A stretch of 64,000 nt of DNA, taken from Saccharicrinis sp963666825 (GTDB taxonomy: Bacteria > Bacteroidota > Bacteroidia > Bacteroidales > Marinilabiliaceae). A program made the translations under genes and the position numbers. Shown here piece after piece: positions 8,107 to 16,572 of this stretch. The stretch covers positions 3,844,001 through 3,908,000 of the forward strand of contig OY763044.2 in the NCBI GenBank assembly GCA_963666825.2. The letters are read 5' to 3'. Under the pieces are notes generated by a model. The model searched no databases, had not been told where the DNA came from, and saw only the letters and a program-made list of their open reading frames with translations. Position 1 is the first letter of the stretch; each line of letters begins with the position of its first letter.

Positions 8107-8823
8107 ATGAATATTGCTTTGATTGGGTATGGCAAAATGGGAAAAGAAATTGAGAAAATTGCCATAGAACGAGGACATACAATTACCGCTAAAATAGATA
8201 TGCAGACAGATGATTCTTTTGATGGAGAAGGATTTGCTGCTGCTGATGTGGCTATCGAATTTACTGTTCCTGCTGCTGCATACAACAACTATATGTCATG
8301 CTTTAAACACAACAAGCCTGTTGTATCTGGTACTACAGGATGGCTTGATAAGATTGATGAAATCAAAGATCAATGTGAAAATAAAGGACAAACTTTTTTC
8401 TACGCTTCAAATTTCAGTGTTGGGGTAAATGTATTTTTTGAGATCAACAAAAAGCTAGCTCAATTAATGAATTCTCTTGAAGACTATGAGGTTAGCATGG
8501 AAGAAACTCACCATATTCATAAGTTAGATGCACCTAGTGGAACAGCTATAACTCTTGCTGAAGGATTAATTGAAAACATCGATAGAAAAACAGCCTGGGT
8601 TGAAGGAAAAGAGGCATCTAAAGAAGAAATTCATATTGAAACTATCAGAAGAGATGAAGTTCCAGGAATACACACCATAAAATATGAATCTTCAGTTGAT
8701 GAAATCATCATACATCACAGTGCAAAATCACGTAAAGGATTTGCTCTTGGTGCTGTTTTAGCCGCTGAATTTGCAGCCAAAAACAAAGGATTCTTAGGAA
8801 TGAGTGATTTGCTTAAATTTTAA
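8107..8823 (+). CDS. dapB: 4-hydroxy-tetrahydrodipicolinate reductase
   Basis: A 238-residue DapB, which reduces the DapA product to tetrahydrodipicolinate for meso-DAP and lysine synthesis. The N-terminal NAD(P) motif G-Y-G-K-M-G is at residues 7-12. The active-site block E-E-T-H-H-I-H-K-L-D-A-P-S-G-T-A carries the family's HHxxKxDAPSGTA signature, with the proton-donor histidine and catalytic lysine. Length is on the short side of normal, as in other Bacteroidota. It lies 16 nt before the first signal peptidase gene, and DapB-LepB adjacency is common in this phylum. Confidence 0.96.
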   Translation: MNIALIGYGKMGKEIEKIAIERGHTITAKIDMQTDDSFDGEGFAAADVAIEFTVPAAAYNNYMSCFKHNKPVVSGTTGWLDKIDEIKDQCENKGQTFFYASNFSVGVNVFFEINKKLAQLMNSLEDYEVSMEETHHIHKLDAPSGTAITLAEGLIENIDRKTAWVEGKEASKEEIHIETIRRDEVPGIHTIKYESSVDEIIIHHSAKSRKGFALGAVLAAEFAAKNKGFLGMSDLLKF

Positions 8824-8839
8824 CTAAATATTTTTTATA

Positions 8840-10270
8840 ATGCCTAAAGTTTCTCTAGCTAAATGGATTAGGTTTTCTATTGCAGCCCTTGTTTACTTTT
8901 TGTGGGTAATTTGGGTTGGCAACTACTGGTTATTTCTGGGATTACCAATAATATTTGATGTTTACATTACAAAAAAAGTACCTTGGAACTTCTGGAAAAA
9001 GACTAAAGACGGAGAAAAACCTAAGGCCTGGGTTGAGTGGGTTGATGCTTTACTATTTGCATTAGTTGCTGTATATTTTATTAACCTGTTCTTATTTCAG
9101 AATTACAAGATACCAACTTCATCACTTGAAAAATCTTTATTAGTTGGTGATCATCTTTTTGTAAGTAAAGTAACATACGGACCGCGTATTCCAAATACAC
9201 CATTATCTTTTCCTTTACTACAAAATACAATTCCATTTTTTAATACTAAATCGTATTTAGAATGGCCACACTGGAAATACAAAAGACTGAAAGGTTTTAA
9301 AGAAGTAGAAAAAGGTGATATTGTAGTATTTAACTTCCCTACGGGAGACACTGTACCTGTTAAAGTTACAAATCCTGATTATTACATTTCTTGTCGCAAA
9401 ACAGGTATTGACAGGGTTAATGCAAATCCTTCATTATTGGATGGATACCGAGATGCCAGTCAGTGGGAGATTAATTCAAAATTAAGAGAGTTAGGTAAAG
9501 AAAGCATTTTACTTAATAAGGAATACTGGGGTGACATAGTTTATCGTCCGGTAGACAGAAGAGATAATTACGTAAAAAGATGTATTGCGGTTGCTGGTGA
9601 CACCTTTGAAATCAGACACAATCAGGTTTATATTAATGGTGAAAAAACAGAAAATCCGGCAGGCTTGCAACACCTTTATCATATTATGACCAATGGTGTT
9701 AGTATCAATCAGCGCTTTCTGGACAAAATGGAAATCTCTGATGCAGATGCAGGATGGTTAGGAATGGGTATGCTTCCTTTAACTGAAGAAAAACTTAACG
9801 AACTAAAAGGTTATCCTTTTATTCGCCAGGTTACCAGAGATGAAGAAATGCCTGATTCTACAAAAACACAAACATGGCCATACAGTACTGATTATAATTG
9901 GAGTAGAGATAACTTTGGTCCTCTATGGATACCAAAGAAAGGAACTACTGTAAAACTTAGTTTAAAAAACCTGGTATTATACGATCGTATAATTACTGCA
10001 TATGAAGGAAATACCTTAGATGTAAGAAATGGTGATATATATATTAATGGTGAAAAACAAGATGAGTACACCTTTAATATGGATTACTATTTTATGCTAG
10101 GTGACAACAGACACCAATCTGCAGATAGCAGATACTGGGGATTTGTTCCTGAAGATCATGTTGTAGGACGACCATTATTAGTATGGCTTTCATTAAACAA
10201 AGACAAATCACTGTTTGATGGCAAAATCCGTTTTGAAAGATTCTTTAAATGGGTTGCTAACGAACAATAA
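8840..10270 (+). CDS. lepB: signal peptidase I, long Bacteroidota form
   Basis: A 476-residue type I signal peptidase, which removes signal peptides at the outer face of the inner membrane. Two N-terminal membrane segments (about 10-40) and a third (about 70-85) precede the catalytic Ser95 in KIPTSSLEKSLLVGD. The general-base lysine is K246 in NYVKRCIAVAGD. The C-terminal box LGDNRHQSADSRYWGFVP is intact. A large insertion of about 140 residues separates the Ser and Lys boxes, and another lies before the last box, as usual for this phylum. A second paralogue follows, separated by a terminator, so the two can be expressed independently. Confidence 0.93.
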   Translation: MPKVSLAKWIRFSIAALVYFLWVIWVGNYWLFLGLPIIFDVYITKKVPWNFWKKTKDGEKPKAWVEWVDALLFALVAVYFINLFLFQNYKIPTSSLEKSLLVGDHLFVSKVTYGPRIPNTPLSFPLLQNTIPFFNTKSYLEWPHWKYKRLKGFKEVEKGDIVVFNFPTGDTVPVKVTNPDYYISCRKTGIDRVNANPSLLDGYRDASQWEINSKLRELGKESILLNKEYWGDIVYRPVDRRDNYVKRCIAVAGDTFEIRHNQVYINGEKTENPAGLQHLYHIMTNGVSINQRFLDKMEISDADAGWLGMGMLPLTEEKLNELKGYPFIRQVTRDEEMPDSTKTQTWPYSTDYNWSRDNFGPLWIPKKGTTVKLSLKNLVLYDRIITAYEGNTLDVRNGDIYINGEKQDEYTFNMDYYFMLGDNRHQSADSRYWGFVPEDHVVGRPLLVWLSLNKDKSLFDGKIRFERFFKWVANEQ

Positions 10271-10290
10271 CAAAATTAAACTATAGAATG

Positions 10291-10326
10291 AATGGAGTTA
10301 GCAATTTTCTAACTCCATTTTTTTTA
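10291..10326 (+). terminator. terminator between the two signal peptidase genes
   Basis: AATGGAGTTAG (10291-10301) pairs with CTAACTCCATT (10309-10319), 7-nt loop, followed by a run of eight T including the end of the stem. Confidence 0.88.
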
Positions 10327-10381
10327 CATACGAGTTCACACTCTAATTTCTTTAATGAAGATAAAACCGTAATAAGTGACG

Positions 10382-11620
10382 ATGAAAAAAAAAGAAATTA
10401 TTAAACTGAGTATAGCCTTTCTAATTTTTCTTATTGGTATTTGGACAGAAAGTCTTCTTCCTTTCTTTGTTATATTGATAATAGCTGACTCTATCTGGAA
10501 GAAATCTGTACTCAAAAAAACTATAAATTTCATAAGAAATAAGACTGCAAAAAAATTCATTATTATTGAATGGCTTGCTGCTGTTTTACTGGCAGTATGG
10601 CTTTTACTTTTCATACAAAATAACTTTGTCAGTTTATATTCTTTTCATACCTCGTCAATGAATGGAACACTTGATCCAGGTGATATTTTGCTGGTAAACA
10701 AATTAAAACCAGGTGTTGCTAAAAGCATTAATTCTGTAAAAAGCTTCCATAGAAAATTAGGCACAAGCTCATTAAAGCATAATGACATTATCATGTTTCA
10801 TTTTCCGGATGGAGATTCTTTATTAAAAAACAGACCTACAGATAGTTATTACTATTTACAGAGATTATATGGCAAAACTGAATTCTTAGATAAAAAGGAA
10901 AGATTGTCAAACCTAAAATATTATCCTGTAGATGAACGACCACGATTCGTCAAAAGAATATTTGGACTTCCCGGAGATACCGTTTCAATTATTAACGGAG
11001 TTGTTTTTTGCAATAATAACAAAATGAAATATCCTGATTTGTCCGTTGGACGTTATAAAATCACTCCGGAAATTAAATCTGAATTAGAGAAGAACCACAT
11101 TACTCCATATAATGAATTAAGTACTGAAGATGGTTTAATATGGGAAATATACGAAACAGATGTAGAAGCTCTAGCCTCAAAAAATATTGAACTAACATTG
11201 GATTGTTTGCCTAAAAACTATCCAGATCCGCTTGTTTTCCCTTTTTCAACACATCAACTATGGAATATGCATAATATGGGCCCACTATATATTCCTAAAA
11301 AAGGTGATAAAGTAGAATTGACACTTGATAATTTAAAATTTTACAAACGTATCATTTCTGTTTTTGAAGAAAATAAAATTGATATCGATGATGATAAGAT
11401 TTTAATAAATGGGAAAGAATCTAAATATTATCAATTCAAAATGGATTATTATTGGGTAATGGGAGACAATAGACCACATTCGTTTGATAGCAGGTTTTGG
11501 GGTTTTGTGCCGGATAATCACATTATTGGAAAAGTGGAATATATACTTTACTCAAAGAATAAAAATTCTAAATCATTATTAAACTATAAAAACAACAGAT
11601 TCTTCAAAGCTGTTAATTAA
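10382..11620 (+). CDS. lepB: second signal peptidase I paralogue
   Basis: A 412-residue paralogue of the preceding gene with all catalytic parts: Ser92 in FHTSSMNGTLDPGD, Lys191 in RFVKRIFGLPGD, and the final box MGDNRPHSFDSRFWGFVPD. Two or three N-terminal membrane segments anchor it. I chose the ATG at 10382; a GTG two codons upstream is also open. It is shorter and more diverged than the first copy, with a Ser motif SSM closer to the canonical GSM. Duplicated Lep genes usually split substrate classes or growth phases; no specific role is visible here. Confidence 0.9.
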   Translation: MKKKEIIKLSIAFLIFLIGIWTESLLPFFVILIIADSIWKKSVLKKTINFIRNKTAKKFIIIEWLAAVLLAVWLLLFIQNNFVSLYSFHTSSMNGTLDPGDILLVNKLKPGVAKSINSVKSFHRKLGTSSLKHNDIIMFHFPDGDSLLKNRPTDSYYYLQRLYGKTEFLDKKERLSNLKYYPVDERPRFVKRIFGLPGDTVSIINGVVFCNNNKMKYPDLSVGRYKITPEIKSELEKNHITPYNELSTEDGLIWEIYETDVEALASKNIELTLDCLPKNYPDPLVFPFSTHQLWNMHNMGPLYIPKKGDKVELTLDNLKFYKRIISVFEENKIDIDDDKILINGKESKYYQFKMDYYWVMGDNRPHSFDSRFWGFVPDNHIIGKVEYILYSKNKNSKSLLNYKNNRFFKAVN

Positions 11621-11740
11621 ACAGATAAACAAACATCTAAACAGAAATTAGTTGTTTAAATTCTGGCATATTAGGATTTATTTCTTTTATCTTTCAATTC
11701 TTAACTATTAACTTTATCCCTATACTAATTTCAATCATAT

Positions 11741-11827
11741 ATGAAACGAGCCATGAAAATTATCACACATAGGAATATGTTTGATGTGGCGAGTTCTATG
11801 TGACAATAAAAAACAATATCTAAACAC
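11741..11827 (+). promoter_or_regulatory. leader element copy A with short upstream ORF
   Basis: The 5' region of the LapA-like gene carries a 20-codon ORF (11741-11803) that starts MKRAMKI and ends VASSM-stop. The stop is exactly 24 nt before the gene's ATG. The same arrangement recurs at 22292-22403: the shared text GAAACGAGCCATGA(A/G)AATT opens the element, GGC(G/A)AGTTC closes the ORF, and 18 of 24 spacer bases agree. The differences GCG/GCA and TCT/TCC are synonymous, which favours translation. The RNA can also fold: ACATA-GGAA-TATGT forms a hairpin, extended by ATCA/TGAT, and enclosed by GCCA/TGGC. I know no named element that matches. Confidence 0.5.
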
Positions 11828-12133
11828 ATGAAAAAGTCATTTTGGTTTTTAATAATACTATCCCTGTTGATAGTAATTTTCTCTGTTCAAAATGCAGAAG
11901 TTGTTCCAATTAGATTTGTTATTTGGGAAGGAGAATTATCTTTGGCCATCCTTATGATTTTAACTTTTTTATTTGGCTTAATTACAGGTGCTATTTATTA
12001 TGCCATAAGCATTAAAAGAAAGAAAAAGGTTAAAAATCCTGTTGGAGACATTGCCTTTGCTGAAAACTCAAATGAGGAAATATCTGAAAACGACGAAGAA
12101 AACAATAATGACACAAAACCACACGAACAATAA
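11828..12133 (+). CDS. LapA-domain (DUF1049) small membrane protein
   Basis: A 101-residue protein with two membrane segments (about 5-20 and 36-60) around the motif V-Q-N-A-E-V-V-P-I-R-F, followed by an acidic, Asn-rich cytoplasmic tail (ENSNEEISENDEENNNDTKP). This is the LapA/DUF1049 layout, related to E. coli LapA, which works with LapB in controlling LPS synthesis. No lapB is nearby. The coding end overlaps the start of the WbqC gene by 26 nt, so the two are translationally linked. It is preceded by leader element A. Confidence 0.75.
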   Translation: MKKSFWFLIILSLLIVIFSVQNAEVVPIRFVIWEGELSLAILMILTFLFGLITGAIYYAISIKRKKKVKNPVGDIAFAENSNEEISENDEENNNDTKPHEQ

Positions 12134-12770
12134 AGAATCTTTATTCACAATAAACTATTTACCTTCTGTTCAATTCTTTTCACATTGGGTAACTAGTGAT
12201 TCCCCTATAATAGAAAAGCATTGCAATTACATTAAACAAACATACCGAAACAGATGTGATATCCTTGCTGCAAATGGAATTATACCATTAACAATTCCGG
12301 TGGCAAAAGGGAAAACACCTAAAATTCAAACAAAGGACATTCTGATTTCATACGATACCAGATGGCAATCATTGCATTGGCGATCCATCGTTTCTGCATA
12401 TAACTCCTCTCCTTTCTTTGAGTATTATATGGATGACCTTAAACCTTTTTACGAAAGGAATTACAAATTCTTATTCGATTTTAACATTGGTCTATTTGAA
12501 GTTATTTTGGATGCTCTTGATATAAATACAACCATCAATTTTACTGAAGATTATATTAAAAACACAGAAGAAGAGTATATTGATTATAGAAACATAATTC
12601 ATCCCAAAAAGGATTATAAAGAGTTTGATTCTTCTTTTAAACCAATAAAATACAGACAAGTATTTCAGGATAGATTTGAGTTTGAACCCAATTTAAGTGT
12701 TATTGACTTGTTATTTAATAAAGGCCCGGAAGCAATTGATTGGCTGGAAGATAATATCAAAAAAGAATAA
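12108..12770 (+). CDS. WbqC-like family protein
   Basis: A 220-residue WbqC-family protein. The hallmark opening is INYLPSVQFFSHWV, followed by NRCDILAANGIIPLTIPV, DTRWQSLHWRSIVSAYNSSPFFEYY and a C-terminal YRQVFQDRFEFEPNLSVIDLLFNKGPEA. The ATG at 12108 is preferred; an upstream in-frame ATG (12042) lies inside the LapA gene and adds 22 unlikely residues. Family members sit in O-antigen and glycan loci and are suspected to act in surface-sugar synthesis, but the activity is not firmly known. It converges with the Nudix gene with only 1 nt between stop codons. Confidence 0.85.
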   Translation: MTQNHTNNKESLFTINYLPSVQFFSHWVTSDSPIIEKHCNYIKQTYRNRCDILAANGIIPLTIPVAKGKTPKIQTKDILISYDTRWQSLHWRSIVSAYNSSPFFEYYMDDLKPFYERNYKFLFDFNIGLFEVILDALDINTTINFTEDYIKNTEEEYIDYRNIIHPKKDYKEFDSSFKPIKYRQVFQDRFEFEPNLSVIDLLFNKGPEAIDWLEDNIKKE

Positions 12771-12771
12771 A

Positions 12772-13200
12772 TTAAAGCTTCATATCTTCTTTAAACTCAT
12801 CAATTATCAATTGATGATCAAAGGCTAACTTTGGCAGTTCATTCAACGAAAACCATTGTGCATCTTTAGCATCATCCATTGCTACAGCCTGAAGTTTTGT
12901 TTGGATAAACGCGTAAAATACTACAGAAACAGTTCTTCCTCTGGGATCACGATCCGGTGCTCCATAAGTCTTAAACTGATTTAGTTCAACATCAACGATC
13001 CCGGTTTCTTCCTGCAACTCACGTTTTGCTGCAGTTATTAAATCCTCATCCATATCCAAAAAACCTCCGGGCAAAGCCCAAAGGTCCTGATAAGGATTAT
13101 TTTTTCTTTGTATAAATAAAATTTCCGTATTTTCTGCCTCGGTGATAAGAATAACATCAACAGTTACGGCAGGTCGAGGATATTGATAGGTATAGCTCAT
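12772..13200 (-). CDS. Nudix hydrolase
   Basis: A 142-residue Nudix hydrolase with a perfect Nudix box in GFLDMDEDLITAAKRELQEE (then TGI), i.e. G-x5-E-x7-R-E-L-x-E-E-x-G-I, which binds the metal and cleaves nucleoside-diphosphate-linked substrates. The preceding block ILFIQRKNNPYQDLWALPGG and the ADP-ribose-like context TYGAPDRDPRGRTVSVVFYA resemble the ADP-ribose pyrophosphatase/NrtR-type Nudix group seen in Bacteroidota. Its start is 3 nt after the stop of the NlpC/P60 gene, so the two form an operon. Confidence 0.9.
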   Translation of the reverse strand: MSYTYQYPRPAVTVDVILITEAENTEILFIQRKNNPYQDLWALPGGFLDMDEDLITAAKRELQEETGIVDVELNQFKTYGAPDRDPRGRTVSVVFYAFIQTKLQAVAMDDAKDAQWFSLNELPKLAFDHQLIIDEFKEDMKL

Positions 13201-13203
13201 TGT

Positions 13204-13983
13204 TTATTCAGGAATAATTCTTTTTATTACCCTTAATTTATGGCTGTATTTATTAATCTCCTTATTAAAAATACCTTGATGATCTAAATGATCAATGCGA
13301 ACTTCACCATAAGAGTGGATAATCTGACCTTTGCCTAAACAAATTCCAACATGAACAATATTACCCTCCGCATCATCAAAAAAGGCTAAGTCACCTATTT
13401 TAGCTTCTTCAACAAAACTAACATTATTACCTAACTCTATCTGCTGATAAGCGTCACGAGGTAACCAATAACCATTAATTTTGAAAACAATTTGAGATAA
13501 TCCTGAACAATCAATTCCAAAATAAGACCTTCCTCCCCACAGATATGGAGTATGTAATAAAGAATTTGCAACCTCTCTGATTGATATTTCTTTATTATTT
13601 GGAACAGGACCTGAAATAAAATAATCGTTTTTACCTATAGAAAAACTATTCATTTCATGACCATTAAATACAATTCTACTTCCCGCCGGAATAACCATTG
13701 GTGCACTAGAACCATCCTGAACTATCTTAATTTTTGGAGTTGGAACCATCCAGGCATTAGCACTTTTCCAAAGTTCATATTCAGTAGGTGCAACAGAAAA
13801 TACAAGTTTAGAGTCAATCCATCCTTCGTACCCATCAAAATCCATCTTAATCTTGGCCCACTTTTCTGTTTTCTCAGTTACAACAAAGGTTTCTCCAAAA
13901 AGAATCTGAGTTACTAATTCTGATTTCTCTGAAGGTTCCTTTCTTACTGGAATAAAACTATAAACACTAATCGAACCGATCAT
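13204..13983 (-). CDS. SH3 and NlpC/P60 peptidoglycan endopeptidase (C40)
   Basis: A 259-residue protein with an N-terminal SH3b region (about 5-65: PVRKEPSEKSELVTQILFGE, then YEGWIDSKLV), a second SH3-like segment, and a C-terminal NlpC/P60 cysteine peptidase. Catalytic residues: Cys159 in FGIDCSGLSQ, His211 in IVHVGICLG, with His223 close by as the likely third residue. The layout matches gamma-D-glutamyl-L-diamino-acid endopeptidases such as YkfC that recycle muropeptides. No signal peptide is visible, which favours a cytoplasmic recycling role. First gene of an operon with the Nudix hydrolase. Confidence 0.88.
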   Translation of the reverse strand: MIGSISVYSFIPVRKEPSEKSELVTQILFGETFVVTEKTEKWAKIKMDFDGYEGWIDSKLVFSVAPTEYELWKSANAWMVPTPKIKIVQDGSSAPMVIPAGSRIVFNGHEMNSFSIGKNDYFISGPVPNNKEISIREVANSLLHTPYLWGGRSYFGIDCSGLSQIVFKINGYWLPRDAYQQIELGNNVSFVEEAKIGDLAFFDDAEGNIVHVGICLGKGQIIHSYGEVRIDHLDHQGIFNKEINKYSHKLRVIKRIIPE

Positions 13984-14355
13984 CTTCTTTAAAAATTAAT
14001 GCTGCGAAGATATTAAAATATGCATAAAGATTGATTCTGTATTAAGAATTTTATCAAATAGATCCTGCTACACATCAATAATTACATATTTTTAACCATT
14101 ACATTTATTAGTCTGTAAAACAATTTCTTCTTATTTATAACCGTATTTAAATAACATGTGTAAATCATAAATTAATATGTAAGAATAACCAATCAACTAT
14201 GATACAAACATTATCACTATAAAAAACTTAGCCGAAAAGAACTTAATACCCTACATTTCATATTTATGTTTTTTTGCTCATATTTGTTATAGTTTTAAGA
14301 GGTACCTATATATTATATTTTTGTTGGTATTTCTGCTTATTTAAACACTTTGGTG
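13984..14355. promoter_or_regulatory. 372-nt divergent intergenic region with candidate promoter
   Basis: This is the gap between the divergent NlpC/P60 and PgpH-like genes. It is AT-rich with no ORF. TATTTTTG at 14316-14323 fits the -7 consensus for the rightward gene, 33 nt before its ATG; no convincing -33 box is present. I see no other structure. Confidence 0.4.
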
Positions 14356-16488
14356 ATGAAGAACTTTTTACACGATTTTAAAAAATATTCACTGGCAACA
14401 TATAGAATTCTATTGTTTTTAGCGGCTATAATACTGATAGCAAACCTAATGCCCCGCGAAGGGAAATTTCAGTATGAATTCAAAAAAGGAGAACCCTGGA
14501 GATACGATGTTTTAATAGCTCCTTTTAACTTTAGAATTTATAAAACAACAAACGAACTTGAGGCTGAAAAGGATAGTATTCTAAAAAACTTCCGTCCTTA
14601 TTTCGTGATGGATTCTACTGTATATTCAAAAGTAAATGAAGGCTTTTTACTTGAGTATAACAATCAATTAGAGTCACTCACTACCAAATACAGATTCTTA
14701 CGTAAGAAGAATAATTCTGTCCAAAACTCTGAATATGTAAAAACTATAACCGATAGTATTTTTCAATATGTATTTAACAAAGGAGTCATTGCAGTTCCCG
14801 AGGAATACATAGAAAAAAGTGACGGTTTTGAATTAATGTTGGTGAGCAATAACCTGGCAGAGCCATATCTTTCAACTGAATTCTTTTCTTTACGATCTTC
14901 TTATCAATACATCACAAGAGAACTGGCTAAAAGCTTATCAGTAATCTCTAATGATTTTAAGGGCATAGAAGAATTTATTTCTGAACTAAAAATAGAACAC
15001 TTTATTGTAGCCAACGTTCAGATTGACGAAAACAGATCACTGTCAGAGAAAGAGAGCTTACTAAAAAATATGGCTCAAACTAAGGGTATTGTTTTAGCAG
15101 GACAAAAAATCATTGACAAAGGAGAAATCATTGATGATCAAGCCATAAAAAAGCTGGTGTCTTATAAAAAAGAATATGAATCCAGAGTTGGAACGCTTTC
15201 TGAATACAACATTATATTTGCAGGACACCTACTCATTACCTTTTTGTTTTTAACTGGCTTGTTCCTATTCCTATATTTTTATAGAAACGATGTATATCAA
15301 AACTTAAAATTCATCACATTTTTACTTGTCATTTTGAGTACTGTTATTGTTTTGGCATACATATCTTATATAATTCCGGATATTCCAATTTGGGTTATAC
15401 CAATTACTATTTTGCCTTTAATTGTAAGAACTTTTATCGATTCACGATTGGGCTTTTTTATATATGTTATTGCTGTAATTCTGGCTTCATTTTTTAGCCA
15501 CAACAGTTTTGAATTTATCTTTTTACAAATTCCTGCTGGTATAACTGCTATCTTTAGTCTTTACAGGATGGTAAGAAGGGCACAAATTGTAAGATCTGCG
15601 ATTTTCATTCTCTTAACTTACAGCTTATTTTATACTGGATTGACCTTATTACAAGAAGGTGACATTAATGGTATTAACTACGAGTACTTTTTATATTTTA
15701 CAATCAATGCCTTTTTAATATTTATCGTATATCCATTAATATACATTTTTGAAAAGCTTTTTGGTTTCTTATCAGACGTAACGTTGGTGGAATTATCAGA
15801 TACAAACCATCCTCTTTTACGTGCATTGGCAGAAAACGCGCCTGGTACTTTTCAACACTCAATACAGGTTGGTAATATTGCACAGGAAGCGGCATATAAA
15901 ATTGGTGCAAATCCATTACTTGTGCGTGCAGGAGCTATGTACCACGACATAGGAAAATCAGCAACACCATTATATTTTACAGAGAATCAGACTTCTGGAG
16001 TAAATCCTCATAATGAAATGGACTTTGAAGACAGTGCTAAATTAGTAATTAGCCATATTGAAGGAGGAATTAAAATTGCCAGAAAATATAATTTACCAGA
16101 AAAAATTATTGACTTTATTGCGACTCATCAAGGAACTACTAAAGCCAAATATTTTTACAATTCCTTTGTAAATCAGAATCCGGATAAAGAAGTTAATGAA
16201 GATAACTTTACATACCCGGGTCCTACACCATTTACTAAGGAAACAGCAATATTAATGATGGCAGATTCTATTGAAGCAGCTTCAAGAAGTTTACCGGAAT
16301 ATTCAGATAAGACTATTGACAAACTAGTTGAGAATATAATTGATACACAAATAAAAGAAGGTCAGTTTTATAATGCTCCAATTACTTTTAAAGAAATATC
16401 TCAGATCAAGGAAGTATTTAAAGCTAAGCTTAAAAATATTTACCATGCCAGAGTAGCTTATCCTAAGCTTAAAAAGGGTAAAAAGTAA
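14356..16488 (+). CDS. 7TM-HD family phosphodiesterase (PgpH-like)
   Basis: A 710-residue membrane protein with the PgpH order: one N-terminal membrane helix, a large extracytoplasmic 7TMR-HDED domain (about 45-280), a seven-helix block (about 290-470), and a cytoplasmic HD domain. In the HD domain, FQHSIQVGNIAQEAA supplies the first His, and YHDIGKS gives H530-D531; SHIEGG and ATHQGTTKAKYF carry further metal ligands, and ADSIEAASRSL closes the fold. Family members hydrolyse c-di-AMP to pApA. The ATG at 14356 is preferred over TTG/GTG codons just upstream. Monocistronic, with a strong terminator. Confidence 0.92.
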   Translation: MKNFLHDFKKYSLATYRILLFLAAIILIANLMPREGKFQYEFKKGEPWRYDVLIAPFNFRIYKTTNELEAEKDSILKNFRPYFVMDSTVYSKVNEGFLLEYNNQLESLTTKYRFLRKKNNSVQNSEYVKTITDSIFQYVFNKGVIAVPEEYIEKSDGFELMLVSNNLAEPYLSTEFFSLRSSYQYITRELAKSLSVISNDFKGIEEFISELKIEHFIVANVQIDENRSLSEKESLLKNMAQTKGIVLAGQKIIDKGEIIDDQAIKKLVSYKKEYESRVGTLSEYNIIFAGHLLITFLFLTGLFLFLYFYRNDVYQNLKFITFLLVILSTVIVLAYISYIIPDIPIWVIPITILPLIVRTFIDSRLGFFIYVIAVILASFFSHNSFEFIFLQIPAGITAIFSLYRMVRRAQIVRSAIFILLTYSLFYTGLTLLQEGDINGINYEYFLYFTINAFLIFIVYPLIYIFEKLFGFLSDVTLVELSDTNHPLLRALAENAPGTFQHSIQVGNIAQEAAYKIGANPLLVRAGAMYHDIGKSATPLYFTENQTSGVNPHNEMDFEDSAKLVISHIEGGIKIARKYNLPEKIIDFIATHQGTTKAKYFYNSFVNQNPDKEVNEDNFTYPGPTPFTKETAILMMADSIEAASRSLPEYSDKTIDKLVENIIDTQIKEGQFYNAPITFKEISQIKEVFKAKLKNIYHARVAYPKLKKGKK

Positions 16489-16509
16489 ATGAACTAATAA
16501 CAGGTTGAA

Positions 16510-16552
16510 AAATAAAAACGGATGAGTAAAATTACTCATCCGTTTTCTTTAT
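16510..16552. terminator. bidirectional terminator between convergent genes
   Basis: AACGGATGAGTAA (16517-16529) pairs with TTACTCATCCGTT (16532-16544), with A-rich sequence on the left and TTTTCTTT on the right, so it can end transcription of both the PgpH-like gene and the chemoreceptor gene. Confidence 0.87.
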
Positions 16553-16572
16553 AATTAGGTCTAACTTATTAA